DNA of 12,779 nucleotides from Actinomycetes bacterium (GTDB lineage Bacteria; Actinomycetota; Actinomycetes; Propionibacteriales; Nocardioidaceae). Positions 12,620 to 12,779 of this stretch are shown in pieces (positions within the stretch are counted from its first letter, which is position 1; the number at the start of each line of letters is the position of its first letter). The position numbers were made by a program, and so were the translations under genes. The notes below the pieces were generated by a model, which saw only the letters and a list, made by a program, of their open reading frames with translations, had not been told where the DNA came from and made no database searches. The stretch is from contig JAEWXC010000024.1 in assembly GCA_023396115.1 (NCBI GenBank), positions 1 to 12,779 of the forward strand, given 5' to 3'.

Positions 12620-12779
12620 GGCGCCAAAGTTGAGTCCCCGATAGTGGTGTAACGCGGTAGCCGAGGTCGTCGCCGGCGTGTGCGGCAGACGAAGCAGCGG
12701 CCACCGCGTGATCCTTCGAGCGAACCTCTCACAGCACTCTCGAATGGAGTCATCACGATGACCGCCGCCCACATTGTCG
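12620..12779 (+). mobile_element. Left end of a probable IS256-family insertion sequence (partial)
   Basis: About 140 bp of non-coding sequence with lower GC (gccaaagttgagtccccg, gatagtggtgtaa, then cttcgagcgaacctctcaca) lead to the transposase start at 12758. A GATAGTGGTGTAA-type block near the end and a short leader before an MTAAHIV start are what I recall for actinobacterial IS256 elements. The exact tip cannot be fixed because the right end, and hence the inverted repeat and target duplication, is outside the window. Position 12620 is an estimate (plausible range about 12615-12650). Confidence 0.5.
12758..12779 (+). CDS. IS256-family-like transposase, N-terminus (partial at window edge)
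   Basis: ATG 12758 opens a frame running off the window, giving MTAAHIV. IS1081-type members of the IS256 family commonly begin MTxxHxxD (from memory). GGAG at 12746-12749 sits 8 nt before the ATG. Only seven residues are visible, so the call leans on the leader and context. Confidence 0.5.

Noticed and set aside
12573..12704. N-terminal extension of the nitroreductase to 12704
   Set aside because: The extra 44 codons cross into the insertion-sequence end and look unlike the family, whose conserved sequence begins at the ATG at 12572.

Overview
This is a high-GC actinobacterial window. The G/C-saturated third codon positions, GTG/TTG starts, many 4-nt ATGA/GTGA gene overlaps and protein families all point that way, and the gene content would suit a Nocardioides-like actinomycete (inference). 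The chromosomal block is framed by two insertion sequences. The last codons of a probable IS110-family transposase lie at 1-107, and the left end plus first codons of a probable IS256-family transposase lie at about 12620-12779.

Layout. (1) After the IS110 tail, 174-284 holds a degenerate 19-bp tandem repeat and 283-316 a strong terminator hairpin. (2) A two-gene minus-strand operon follows (2278 to 334). It encodes two HpcH/HpaI-CitE superfamily CoA-ester enzymes that resemble the Mcl1 (malyl-CoA/beta-methylmalyl-CoA lyase) and Mcl2 ((3S)-malyl-CoA thioesterase) pair of the ethylmalonyl-CoA pathway of acetate assimilation. (3) A 229-bp divergent intergenic region contains a hairpin, a candidate -10 box and a second hairpin abutting the mrpA ribosome binding site. 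(4) A complete plus-strand Mrp cation/proton antiporter operon (2508-8811) comes next: mrpA with mrpB fused to its 3' end, then mrpC, D, E, F and G. Every junction is a 4-nt overlap. The operon ends at a perfect 14-bp hairpin (8839-8874). (5) A convergent intergenic stretch (8812-9101) holds a probable gene remnant and the terminator of the next operon. (6) On the minus strand from 12572 down to 9102 lie an FMN nitroreductase-family protein, an M20 metallopeptidase-fold hydrolase of the PM20D1/CPS1 type and a DHA2-type MFS exporter. The last two overlap by ATGA.

How the genes work together. The six Mrp proteins should form one membrane complex exchanging Na+ (and/or K+) for H+, for pH and salt homeostasis. 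MrpC carries a long acidic tail and MrpD a long hydrophilic loop, both beyond the sizes I recall for Bacillus proteins. The Mcl pair would turn malyl-CoA and methylmalyl-CoA esters over, but the rest of the ethylmalonyl-CoA pathway is not in the window. The hydrolase and exporter are translationally coupled, so a substrate-product relationship is likely; the substrate is unknown. I see no CRISPR array, tRNA, rRNA or phage module. The most speculative points are the orphan reading frame at 8881-8988, the hydrolase-exporter pair, and the Mrp extensions.
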